Below, one piece after another: positions 18,279 through 25,836 of a stretch of 64,000 nt of DNA. The position numbers and the translations under genes are program-made. Every line of letters begins with the position of its first letter. Within the stretch, counting starts at the first letter, position 1. The DNA is from Pelomonas sp. Root1444. Lineage in GTDB: Bacteria > Pseudomonadota > Gammaproteobacteria > Burkholderiales > Burkholderiaceae_C. The notes below the pieces were generated by a model. That model had not been told where the DNA came from and made no database searches. It was given only the letters and a program-made list of their open reading frames with translations. The DNA lies in contig NZ_LMFP01000010.1 in NCBI RefSeq assembly GCF_001426885.1, forward strand, positions 8,949 to 72,948. The letters are read 5' to 3'.

Positions 18279-18788
18279 TCATCCGGCCCTTTTAGGGCGC
18301 AGGACATGCACACCCCCGAGTGCAATAAAACCTACGCACAGAAGCGCTGATGACCCGGGCTCCGGCACGGGCGCGGAAGCAGCGGTGATGTAGCTGGTCG
18401 GACCTAGCCTGTATGCGACGGTATAGCCTCCGCTCCCGCCATAGTATCCGGACGTCGTATCAACGTAACTTCGGTAGCCGTAAGCCTGGAAGCTGAGCTG
18501 GTTCCCGCCGCCGTAGGTAAACGACCCAACTTCGTAGGGTTCGCCGCCACCAAAGTACAGCTGGTCGAGTTCATTACGACTGATGACGCCGTCGTTATTA
18601 TCGTCAAACCCGGTGAAGTAACCATCGATAGACGCAAAACCATAATCGATGGTTTCGTCAGTCATCAGATCTGTGTAGGTATGATGCAGATTATGGAAAG
18701 TGAAATTCCACTGGTCGGCGTACGCGGCTGAAATGCCTGCGCAGCTGGCGAGCAACACAAGTTTTACGGCAACTAGAGGGCGTTTCAT
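18279..18788 (-). CDS. PEP-CTERM sorted protein with an EF-hand (paralogue A)
   Basis: Predicted secreted or surface protein of 169 aa. The signal peptide is at about 1-24 ('MKRPLVAVKLVLLASC…AYA'). The mature part starts 'DQWNFTFHNLHHTY'. A canonical calcium EF-hand loop 'DDNNDGVISRNE' (D1, N3, D5, G6, I8, E12) is at about residues 62-73, followed by Gly/Tyr-rich sequence ('SGYYGGSGGY'). The C-terminus is a PEP-CTERM sorting signal: 'VPEPGSS', a hydrophobic helix and a basic tail 'RPKRAG'. Exosortase would cleave there. Function unknown. A shorter paralogue lies just upstream in the same orientation (19062-19577). G+C is lower than in core genes. Confidence 0.88.
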   Translation of the reverse strand: MKRPLVAVKLVLLASCAGISAAYADQWNFTFHNLHHTYTDLMTDETIDYGFASIDGYFTGFDDNNDGVISRNELDQLYFGGGEPYEVGSFTYGGGNQLSFQAYGYRSYVDTTSGYYGGSGGYTVAYRLGPTSYITAASAPVPEPGSSALLCVGFIALGGVHVLRPKRAG

Positions 18789-18840
18789 AGGCGATGTCCA
18801 AGTTTGGGGCTCCACGATTGCATCGAACCGAAATGCAGTC

Positions 18841-18851
18841 AATCCCTAACG
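18841..18851 (-). promoter_or_regulatory. 11-base motif shared upstream of both EF-hand PEP-CTERM genes (copy 1)
   Basis: CGTTAGGGATT on the minus strand, 53 bases before the ATG of paralogue A. The same 11-mer occurs 65 bases before paralogue B. It may be a regulator site or a remnant of the duplicated promoter; no clear -35/-10 is seen. Confidence 0.35.
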
Positions 18852-19061
18852 CAGCGATTGAGTGCGGGGCGTGAAATGCGATACCAGCTTCTCGTGTGCT
18901 CCGCTTGGTGGGCGAAGAGCAGGCGAGGGAGCTGCTTTATGCGGTCTCGTCATGTGACTCCAGGAGCCCGCTCTGGTTACGGAGAACCCGCGTCTGCAGG
19001 TTTTCGTTGAGGTGGCAAGTTGGCGGGCGGGCAGTTTCCCCACCAGCCGCCGGTGGGAGGT

Positions 19062-19577
19062 TCAAGGTGTCGGCGAACGAAGCCTACGTGATGCTCGCAA
19101 GAATCCCGAGAACCCAACGAGCCCCACTATCAGCATCGTCGTAGAGGCGACTTCGGGCACTGGCGATGCCACGAATGTAATTCTGCTCGTTGGCCCCGCG
19201 TAGTAGCTGTCGTTATATCCGCCGCTAATATAAAAGAGGCCGGTGGAATCTAGTTTGCTTCGGAAGCCGATTGCACTCACATTGATCACATTGCCGGTGA
19301 TTGAGAAGTGAGAAATCTCATCCGGACCAAATGAGTAACCCGCAATGCTGAGTGACCAAACCTCATCTTTGCTGATCCGGTTATCGTGGTTGTAATCCTC
19401 ACCTAACAGATGGCCGCTGATCGTGACATTTCCATAGTCAATGGGTATTCCGTCACTGGCTTCATATAGATGGCGGACGTCGTTGAATGTCAAATTCCAC
19501 ATGGCCGCCTGCACCGGCAGAGCGGCCGCGCAGGCGGACAAGGCTAGGCACCGCGCTACGGACGCGATCTTTTTCAT
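19062..19577 (-). CDS. PEP-CTERM sorted protein with an EF-hand-like loop (paralogue B)
   Basis: Predicted secreted protein of 171 aa. The signal peptide is at about 1-24 ('MKKIASVARCLALSACAAAL…QA'). The mature part 'MWNLTFNDVRHLYEA' and 'PIDYGNVTISGHLLG' parallels paralogue A ('QWNFTFHNLHHTY', 'TIDYGFASIDGYFTG'). The loop 'DYNHDNRISKDE' matches an EF-hand except that Asn replaces the usual Gly6. The C-terminal sorting signal is 'PVPEVAS', a hydrophobic helix and 'RASRRLR'; PEV replaces PEP, which is tolerated in this class. The ATG at 19577 heads the signal peptide. The gene is markedly A+T-rich: 19201-19260 has 26 G/C of 60. Function unknown. Confidence 0.85.
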   Translation of the reverse strand: MKKIASVARCLALSACAAALPVQAAMWNLTFNDVRHLYEASDGIPIDYGNVTISGHLLGEDYNHDNRISKDEVWSLSIAGYSFGPDEISHFSITGNVINVSAIGFRSKLDSTGLFYISGGYNDSYYAGPTSRITFVASPVPEVASTTMLIVGLVGFSGFLRASRRLRSPTP

Positions 19578-19641
19578 GACTTCTCCCAATGCACTCAAGT
19601 TGGCGATGGTGCGCAGAATCCCACGCGGCTCGGAAAGGTCG

Positions 19642-19652
19642 AATCCCTAACG
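19642..19652 (-). promoter_or_regulatory. 11-base motif shared upstream of both EF-hand PEP-CTERM genes (copy 2)
   Basis: Second exact copy of CGTTAGGGATT (minus strand), 65 bases before the ATG of paralogue B, in the divergent spacer with the third PEP-CTERM gene. Confidence 0.35.
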
Positions 19653-19822
19653 AGTTGACTGTGTTCAATGCGCGACGCCATTCGCGGTAGACAAACGTGA
19701 GGGCATTGGTGTCCGCCCATTCCCTCTTATGTGGTCGAGCGGGCTGGTGGACCCCCTAAGGCTTGGCATCTACGGAACGAAGGGACGGGCGTAACGTCAC
19801 TGTCGAACTACGAAGGCGTGTC

Positions 19823-20410
19823 ATGAAGATCGTCACCCGCTGCGTCGCGAGCGCCTCTCTCTTGTTTGGAATGGGGTCTGCGCACGCGACATTCATGCCG
19901 TGGCAAGAAGGCTTGTTCTTCCCTGATTTCGATGAGCCGTCGGCACCGGTGGCCTTCGGTCTGGACGACTCGAGGTTCTACGAGTACGCGGGCGTCTTCA
20001 TCGGCAATGTAGGCAAGGCCGGTGACAACAGTGACACGATCAACTTCTCGTGGCCGGCGCTGACTCGCGGCGAGCAGATCTCATCCAGCTTCTCGGTTCG
20101 TGCCGCAGTTGGCGGTACTGCGCTCTCATCCGGGCAGCAATTGCAAATCGTCATCGTCGACGCGCAGTCGAGCAGCCTGATTCGAACGATCAATCTCAAC
20201 GCCGCTCAACCTAGCTACACGGACCCGGCCTTCGTCTTCGACAACCGCCTCTACCGAATGACGGTAAGCCCGCTGGGCCTTGCGGGGGCCGAATCGATGG
20301 ACTACTCGATCGATGTGATGTTGGCGCCGGTGCCTGAGCCGGCAACCAGCATGCTGATGGCCGCAGGAATCGGCCTGTTTGTGCTGGCCCGGCGCCGCCA
20401 GTCGGCGTGA
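19823..20410 (+). CDS. PEP-CTERM sorted protein
   Basis: Predicted secreted protein of 195 aa, divergent from the EF-hand pair. The signal peptide is at about 1-23 ('MKIVTRCVASASLLFGMGSA'). The middle is beta-rich without a recognised motif ('RGEQISSSFSVRAAVGGTAL', 'NRLYRMTVSPLGLAGAESM'). The C-terminal PEP-CTERM signal is 'VPEPATS', the hydrophobic stretch 'MLMAAGIGLFVLA', and 'RRRQSA'. The ATG at 19823 fits the signal peptide; upstream in-frame codons do not. It converges with mpl, with 6 bases between stops. Confidence 0.87.
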   Translation: MKIVTRCVASASLLFGMGSAHATFMPWQEGLFFPDFDEPSAPVAFGLDDSRFYEYAGVFIGNVGKAGDNSDTINFSWPALTRGEQISSSFSVRAAVGGTALSSGQQLQIVIVDAQSSSLIRTINLNAAQPSYTDPAFVFDNRLYRMTVSPLGLAGAESMDYSIDVMLAPVPEPATSMLMAAGIGLFVLARRRQSA

Positions 20411-20416
20411 CAAGCC

Positions 20417-21778
20417 CTATCTGGTCAACGCGGCCAGCAGCTTATCGTGAATGCCGCCAAACCCGCCGTTGCTCATGCACAGCAAGTGGTCACCTGGCAT
20501 TGCGACCTTCGCGACCGCCGCCACCAGCGCGTCAACGTCAGTACCTACAACGGCCTGCGCGCCCATCGGCGCGAGCACCTCTTTCGCATCCCAGCTCAGC
20601 CCTTGCTGGTTGCAGAAGGCCAGGTCCGCTTCCTCCAGAGCCCACGGCAGCTGCGCCTTCATCGTGCCCAGCTTCATCGTGTTGGAGCGCGGCTCGAAAA
20701 TGGCCAGGATGCGGTCGGCGGGCGCGATGCGGCGGCGCAGGCCGTTGATGGTGGTGCGGATGGCGGTCGGGTGGTGGGCGAAGTCGTCGTAGACCTTGAT
20801 GCCGTTGACTTCGCCGCGCAGTTCCATGCGACGACGCACATTCTGGAACTCGGCCAGCGCAGCAGCCGACTGTTCGGGTGACACGCCGACATGCTCCGCT
20901 GCCGCGATCGCGGCCAGCGCGTTGAGCTGGTTGTGCTCGCCGATCAGCGCCCACTCCACGCGGGCGACCTTCAAGCTGCCGCGCAGCACGTCGAAAGCCT
21001 GCGGCTCGCCGCGGGCGCGCAGCATGCCGGCTTCTTCCTTCTTGGCGCCGAAGCGCTGCACGTCGCTCCAGCAGCCGCGCGCGATGACGCGCTGCAGCGC
21101 CTCCTCGCGGGCGTTGACGACGAGGCGGCCGCTGGCGGGCACCGTGCGCACGAGGTGGTGGAACTGCGTCTCGATGGCCGCCAGGTCCGGGAAGATATCG
21201 GCGTGGTCGTGCTCGAGGTTGTTCAGGATGGCCGTGCGCGGCCGGTAGTGGACGAACTTGCTGCGCTTGTCGAAGAACGCGGTGTCGTACTCGTCGGCCT
21301 CGATGACGAACGGCGCGCCCTCGCCAAGGCGCGCCGACACGCCGAAGTTCTGCGGCACGCCGCCGACCAGGAAGCCGGGTTTCTGTCCGGCGTGCTCCAG
21401 GATCCACGCCAGCATGGAGGTCGTCGTCGTCTTGCCATGCGTGCCGGCGACGGCCAGCACATGGCGGCCCTGCAGCACATGCTCGGCCAGCCACTGCGGG
21501 CCGGAGACGTAGGGCAGGCCGGCGTCGAGGATGGCTTCCATCAACGCGAAGCGCTCACCGCGCGTGACGACGTTGCCGATGACGAAGACGTCGGGCTTGA
21601 ACTCCAGCTGCTCGGCGCCAAAGCCTTCGATCAGCTCGATGCCCAGCGCCTCGAGCTGGGTGCTCATCGGTGGGTACACGTTGGCGTCGCAGCCGGTCAC
21701 GCGATGGCCGGCCTCGCGTGCCAGCGCTGCGAGGCCACCCATGAAGGTGCCGCAGATGCCAAGGATGTGGAGATGCAT
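20417..21778 (-). CDS. mpl: UDP-N-acetylmuramate:L-alanyl-gamma-D-glutamyl-meso-diaminopimelate ligase
   Basis: Murein-peptide recycling ligase that joins the recovered tripeptide to UDP-MurNAc in the cytoplasm. The protein has 453 aa. Mur-ligase features: N-terminal 'HILGICGTFMGGLA' at 4-17, the ATP loop 'AGTHGKTTTTSMLAWILE' at about 110-127, 'EADEYDTAFFDKRSKF' at about 160-175, 'NNLEHDHADIF' at about 188-198, and 'VYDDFAHHPTAI' at about 331-342. The Mpl-specific N-terminus and length favour Mpl over MurC. It lies 26 bases after hemL and is probably the last gene of thiD-hemL-mpl. Confidence 0.95.
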   Translation of the reverse strand: MHLHILGICGTFMGGLAALAREAGHRVTGCDANVYPPMSTQLEALGIELIEGFGAEQLEFKPDVFVIGNVVTRGERFALMEAILDAGLPYVSGPQWLAEHVLQGRHVLAVAGTHGKTTTTSMLAWILEHAGQKPGFLVGGVPQNFGVSARLGEGAPFVIEADEYDTAFFDKRSKFVHYRPRTAILNNLEHDHADIFPDLAAIETQFHHLVRTVPASGRLVVNAREEALQRVIARGCWSDVQRFGAKKEEAGMLRARGEPQAFDVLRGSLKVARVEWALIGEHNQLNALAAIAAAEHVGVSPEQSAAALAEFQNVRRRMELRGEVNGIKVYDDFAHHPTAIRTTINGLRRRIAPADRILAIFEPRSNTMKLGTMKAQLPWALEEADLAFCNQQGLSWDAKEVLAPMGAQAVVGTDVDALVAAVAKVAMPGDHLLCMSNGGFGGIHDKLLAALTR

Positions 21779-21804
21779 ATCGGTCAGCCCCGCAGGGCGT
21801 GGGA

Positions 21805-23091
21805 TCAGCGCAGGGCGGTGCGCGCGGCCGCGAGAGTGGCGTCGATGTCGGCCTGGCTGTGCGCCGCCGATACGAAGCCCGCCTCGTAGAGGGCCGGAGC
21901 AAGATAGATGCCGGCGTCCAGCATCGCGTGGAAGAAGCGGTTGAAGCGCTCCTTGTCGGTCGTCATCACCTGGGTGTAGTTCTGCGGCAGCTCCGGCAGC
22001 AGGAAGAAGCCGAACATGCCGCCTTCGCCGTCGGCGCTGAAGGGCACGCCGTTCTCCGCGGCGACCGCCTTCAAGCCATTGACGAGCTGGCGCGTTCTGG
22101 CGGACAGGGCCTCGAAGAAGCCAGGCTTCTGGATCTCGCGCAGCGTGGCCAGCCCGCAGGCCGTGGCCACCGGGTTGCCCGACAGCGTGCCGGCCTGGTA
22201 GACACCGCCCAGCGGCGCCAGGTGTTGCATGACCTCGCGCCGGGCGCCGAAAGCCGCGAGCGGCATGCCGCCACCGATGACCTTGCCGAACACGGAGATG
22301 TCCGGCGCGAAGCCCGGGATGAGCTTGGCGTAGTGGGCCTGCGCCGAGCCCAGCCCGACGCGAAAGCCCGTCATCACCTCGTCCAGCACGAGCAGTGCGC
22401 CATGCTGCGTGCAGAGTGCGCGCATCGCGGTCATGAACGGCACGGAAGCCCGCACGAAGTTCATGTTGCCGGCGATCGGCTCGACGATGACGCAGGCGAG
22501 CTCGCTGCCGTACTGGGCAAATGCGGCTTCCAGTTGCTCGACGTTGTTGTATTCCAGGACGACCGTGTCCGCTGCGGCGCCGGGCGTGACGCCGGCGCTG
22601 GTCGGGTGGCCGAAGGTCGCCAGGCCGGACCCGGCCTTCACGAGCAGCGCGTCCGTGTGGCCGTGGTAGCAGCCCTCGAACTTGATGAACTTCGGCCGCC
22701 CGGTCGCGCCGCGTGCCAGGCGGATGGCGCTCATCGTCGCCTCGGTGCCGGAGCTGACCAGGCGCACCTGGTCCATGCTCGGCACGAGTTTCAAGATCTC
22801 CTCGGCCAGCTCGATCTCGCGCTCGGTCGGTGCGCCGAAAGAGAAGCCTTCGACGGCGGCTTTCTGCACCGCATCCAGCACGGCCGGGTGGCCGTGGCCC
22901 AGGATCATCGGCCCCCAGGAGCCGATGTAGTCGACATAGCGCTTGCCTTCGGCGTCGACGATGTAGGCGCCTTCACCGCGGGCGATGAAGCGCGGCGTGC
23001 CGCCCACGGCGCGGAAGGCGCGCACCGGGGAGTTGACCCCGCCCGGAATGACGCGCGCGGCGCGCTCGAAAAGCTCGTTATTGCTGGCCAT
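21805..23091 (-). CDS. hemL: glutamate-1-semialdehyde 2,1-aminomutase
   Basis: PLP enzyme making 5-aminolevulinate in the C5 heme pathway. The protein has 428 aa. Landmarks: '[20 protein letters not shown]' at about 16-35, '[15 protein letters not shown]' at about 55-69, '[16 protein letters not shown]' at about 121-136, '[12 protein letters not shown]' near 200, '[13 protein letters not shown]' at about 239-251, and the PLP lysine in '[10 protein letters not shown]' at about 269-278. It supplies tetrapyrrole for the heme A oxidase encoded further along. It lies between thiD-like and mpl on one transcript. Confidence 0.97.
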   Translation of the reverse strand: MASNNELFERAARVIPGGVNSPVRAFRAVGGTPRFIARGEGAYIVDAEGKRYVDYIGSWGPMILGHGHPAVLDAVQKAAVEGFSFGAPTEREIELAEEILKLVPSMDQVRLVSSGTEATMSAIRLARGATGRPKFIKFEGCYHGHTDALLVKAGSGLATFGHPTSAGVTPGAAADTVVLEYNNVEQLEAAFAQYGSELACVIVEPIAGNMNFVRASVPFMTAMRALCTQHGALLVLDEVMTGFRVGLGSAQAHYAKLIPGFAPDISVFGKVIGGGMPLAAFGARREVMQHLAPLGGVYQAGTLSGNPVATACGLATLREIQKPGFFEALSARTRQLVNGLKAVAAENGVPFSADGEGGMFGFFLLPELPQNYTQVMTTDKERFNRFFHAMLDAGIYLAPALYEAGFVSAAHSQADIDATLAAARTALR

Positions 23092-23110
23092 GGGACAGGA
23101 TCGGAGAAAG

Positions 23111-24058
23111 TCAGTGCATGCGCCGCGGCGTCTTCGGCGCGGGCTCGGGTTCTGCTTCGACCTCTTCGAAGGCCGGCTCGGCGCCGTCCTCGTCGGCCGG
23201 GGGCAGCGCCCAGAAGAAGCGGTCGGGCACTACATTGCCCATGCCCGGGCGGAAGCCGGCATCGAGCGACTGGTCCAGGAAGGACAGCGCCTCACTGACG
23301 GCCGAATGCAGTTCGGCACCGACCGACAGCAGCGCGGCGAGCGCTGCGGACAAGGTGTCGCCCGCGCCGACGAAAGCGGTCTCGAAGCGCTCGAACTTCT
23401 CGCCGGTGATGGGGCCTTGCGCGTTGGCCAGCACGTTGTCCACGTACTGGTTGGGCAACTGCATGCCCGTTACCAGCACATGCTGGGCGCCCGACTGTGC
23501 GGCGGCCACCGCCAGCTCGCGGGCCGATGGGCTGCGTTCGTTGTCCCAGTCGGGCAGCAGGAAGTCGGTCAGCGTCTTGTGGTTGCCGACCAGCACGACC
23601 GTCTGCGGCAGCACCAGCTCGCGCAGCGCGTCCAGGTATTGCTGCTGCTCGTCCTCGTCGATCCAGGCGACCGACGGCAGGTAAGTGACCAGAGGGACAT
23701 CCGGGTAGTCGCTCAGCACCTCGGCGACGGCGCTGACGCCTTCAGCATTGCCGAGGAAGCCGACCTTCCAGGCGGTGATGGGCACATCTTCAAGGATGTG
23801 GCGGGCCTGCTCAGCGATGGTGTCGGGGTCGAGGTTCTCGTGTTCGAAGACCTCGGCCGTGTCGCGCAGCACCACGGCGGTGACGACGGGCAGGCAGTGG
23901 GCGCCCATCGCAGCGATCGTGGCCACGTCGCCAGCCAGGCCGCCGGCGCCGGAAGCGTCGCTGGCATTGAAGCTCAGCACGCAGGCCGGCGGCGGGCTTT
24001 CCTGCTCGTCTTGAGGCTGATCGACCTCGGTGTCGGTGGGAGTGGGTGTTGGGCTCAT
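23111..24058 (-). CDS. thiD: hydroxymethylpyrimidine/phosphomethylpyrimidine kinase-like protein
   Basis: Ribokinase-superfamily kinase; the family phosphorylates HMP and HMP-P for thiamine. The protein has 315 aa, longer than ThiD (about 266) owing to a Pro/Thr/Glu-rich N-terminus (1-25) and an acidic C-terminus. The HMP-kinase-like front '[20 protein letters not shown]' is present. The anion-hole motif is '[15 protein letters not shown]' (about 250-264), whereas classical ThiD has GTGC with a catalytic Cys. The mid-protein 'TPN' motif of ThiD is also replaced ('VGNHKTL'). I therefore hold the substrate as likely but not certain. Divergent from rubredoxin; probably the first gene of thiD-hemL-mpl. 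Confidence 0.72.
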   Translation of the reverse strand: MSPTPTPTDTEVDQPQDEQESPPPACVLSFNASDASGAGGLAGDVATIAAMGAHCLPVVTAVVLRDTAEVFEHENLDPDTIAEQARHILEDVPITAWKVGFLGNAEGVSAVAEVLSDYPDVPLVTYLPSVAWIDEDEQQQYLDALRELVLPQTVVLVGNHKTLTDFLLPDWDNERSPSARELAVAAAQSGAQHVLVTGMQLPNQYVDNVLANAQGPITGEKFERFETAFVGAGDTLSAALAALLSVGAELHSAVSEALSFLDQSLDAGFRPGMGNVVPDRFFWALPPADEDGAEPAFEEVEAEPEPAPKTPRRMH

Positions 24059-24217
24059 GGGGAGTCGTGGCGGTCGCGGCCAAAGAGTTGCCGCAAAGCG
24101 TGGAGTCTGCCGCTAAATGGGCGATTCCGAGGCCTTGGGCACAGGCGTTTGCCCTCAGCATTGCGCCCTAGGCCCTGGCTAGAATGAATCGATTGTAGTG
24201 AGCAAACTCTAAGCACC

Positions 24218-24391
24218 GTGAGCGAACCCTGTACCTGGATGTGCCTGATCTGTGGATGGATCTATGACGAAGAAACGGGCGATCCCGAGCACGGTATCGC
24301 AGCCGGCACCAAGTGGGCCGACGTCGACATGAACTGGACCTGTCCCGACTGCGGCGCACGCAAGGAAGATTTCGAGATGGTTCGCATCTGA
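24218..24391 (+). CDS. rubredoxin
   Basis: Small iron-sulfur electron carrier, 57 aa, GTG start at 24218. It has two knuckles, C9-x2-C12-G ('CLICGWIYDEETGDPEHGI') and C42-x2-C45-G ('TCPDCGARKEDFEM'), with the conserved aromatic residues, so it should bind one Fe(Cys)4 centre. A -10-like TAGAAT lies at 24180-24185. It precedes pilG by 52 bases in the same direction; this neighbour relation recurs in Burkholderiales, but whether it is functional is unknown. Confidence 0.95.
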   Translation: MSEPCTWMCLICGWIYDEETGDPEHGIAAGTKWADVDMNWTCPDCGARKEDFEMVRI

Positions 24392-24443
24392 CTCGGCCTC
24401 ACGAGCGGCCAGGCCCCGAGCTGAAGTTCCGAGGAGACGAGGT

Positions 24444-24848
24444 TTGAACGAGCAAGTTTCCGGCGCGGCGCCGACCCGCATCCTGGTCATCGACGACAGC
24501 AACACGATCCGCCGCAGCGCGGAGATCTTCCTGAAACAGGGCGGCCACGAGGTGGCCCTGGCCGAGGACGGTTTCGACGCGCTGGCCAAGCTGGGAGATT
24601 TCCATCCCGACCTCGTGTTCTGCGACATCCTGATGCCGCGCCTGGACGGCTACCAGACCTGCGCGATCATCAAGCGCAACCCGCAGTTTTCGGGGGTGCC
24701 GGTGATCATGCTGTCGTCCAAGGACGGCCTCTTCGACAAGGCCCGCGGGCGCATGGTGGGCTCGCAGGACTACCTGACCAAGCCTTTCACCAAGGACCAG
24801 CTGCTTCAGGCGGTGTTGCAGCACCGGCGCCAAGAAGCACGTACCTAA
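24444..24848 (+). CDS. pilG: twitching-motility response regulator PilG
   Basis: Single-domain receiver (REC), 134 aa, in the Pil-Chp chemosensory pathway that controls type IV pilus extension. TTG start at 24444 with a GAGGAG ribosome site just upstream. 'RILVIDDSNTIRRSAEIFLK' holds the acidic pair; the phospho-Asp is in 'LVFCDILMPRLDGY' at about residue 61; the conserved Lys is in 'YLTKPFTKDQL' near 112. The N-terminus resembles Pseudomonas PilG ('MIDDSKTIRRTAE'). No output domain. First gene of pilG-pilH-pilI-pilJ. Confidence 0.92.
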   Translation: MNEQVSGAAPTRILVIDDSNTIRRSAEIFLKQGGHEVALAEDGFDALAKLGDFHPDLVFCDILMPRLDGYQTCAIIKRNPQFSGVPVIMLSSKDGLFDKARGRMVGSQDYLTKPFTKDQLLQAVLQHRRQEART

Positions 24849-24859
24849 AGAGAACTGCC

Positions 24860-25225
24860 ATGAGCATCCACAACATCCTGCTGGTCGACGATTCGAAGAC
24901 CGAACTGCACGCCTTGTCCGAGATGCTGGTCAAGCGCGGCTACAGCGTGCGCACGGCCGAGAACGGCGAAGAGGCGATGAAGCGCCTGGCCGAGGCCAAG
25001 CCCGACCTGATCCTGATGGACGTCGTCATGCCCGGCCAGAACGGCTTCCAGTTGACCCGCGCCATCACGCGCGACGAACGCTACGTCGGCGTGCCCGTCA
25101 TCATGTGCACGAGCAAGGGCCAGGAGACCGACAAGGTCTGGGGCATGCGCCAGGGCGCCAGCGACTACGTCGTCAAGCCCGTCAAGGCCGAGGAGCTGCT
25201 GGCCAAGATCAAGGCCCTGGGCTGA
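24860..25225 (+). CDS. pilH: twitching-motility response regulator PilH
   Basis: Second single-domain receiver, 121 aa, 11 bases after pilG. 'NILLVDDSKTELHALSEML' at 5-23, the phospho-Asp in 'LILMDVVMPGQNGFQL' at about residue 54, and the Lys in 'YVVKPVKAEELLAKI' near 104. In Pseudomonas PilH tunes pilus retraction and drains phosphate from the kinase; by analogy here. Followed by pilI after 7 bases. Confidence 0.92.
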   Translation: MSIHNILLVDDSKTELHALSEMLVKRGYSVRTAENGEEAMKRLAEAKPDLILMDVVMPGQNGFQLTRAITRDERYVGVPVIMCTSKGQETDKVWGMRQGASDYVVKPVKAEELLAKIKALG

Positions 25226-25232
25226 GCCGGCC

Positions 25233-25763
25233 ATGGCAAACAAGACGGCCCTCCGTGAGCTGCAGCAGCGCCTGGCCGAGCGCATGCAGGCCGCCCGCGA
25301 GACGACGCTGATCGCCAGCTGGCTGGCCGTGGAGTGCGCCGGTGTCGGCCTGCTGTTCTCGCTGAAGCAGGCCAGCGAGATCTTCGCGCCCGTGCCGATC
25401 AAGCCGGTGCCCTATGCCAAGCCCTGGCTGGCTGGTGTGGCCAACCTGCGTGGCGGCCTGTTCACCGTCGTCGACCTCGCCGTCTACCTCGGCCTGCGCG
25501 AGCCTTCGCTGGGCCGGGCCTTCGCGCCGCAGGCTCGGCTGGTGTCGCTGGGCACCGAGCTGAACCTGAATTGCGCGCTGCTGGTCGACCGCCTGGCCGG
25601 CCTGCGCAGCGACGAACAACTGCCATTGGCCGCCGAGCAGCCCGCCGGACCGCTGCCCCGGTTTGCCGGCGCGTTGCGCCGCGACGAGGCCGGTCGCCAT
25701 TGGCAGGAAATCAATCTCGAAGCGCTGTCGAGGCAGGAGAACTTCCTGCACATCGTCGCGTGA
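25233..25763 (+). CDS. pilI: CheW-like adaptor PilI
   Basis: CheW-domain coupling protein, 176 aa, linking receptor PilJ to kinase ChpA at the membrane. CheW features are 'LKQASEIFAPVPIKPVPYAK', then 'GVANLRGGLFTVVDLAVYLG' at about 68-87 (the conserved NLRG element) and 'LLVDRLAGLRS' near 116-126. The ATG at 25233 follows the pilH stop by 7 bases. The gap to pilJ is 73 bases. Confidence 0.92.
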   Translation: MANKTALRELQQRLAERMQAARETTLIASWLAVECAGVGLLFSLKQASEIFAPVPIKPVPYAKPWLAGVANLRGGLFTVVDLAVYLGLREPSLGRAFAPQARLVSLGTELNLNCALLVDRLAGLRSDEQLPLAAEQPAGPLPRFAGALRRDEAGRHWQEINLEALSRQENFLHIVA

Positions 25764-25836
25764 AGCGAACCAATGAGCCCCAAGGTCCGCGCCCAAAAGG
25801 CGGCGGACATCACAAACACTGAAGGACGAGGGTGAG

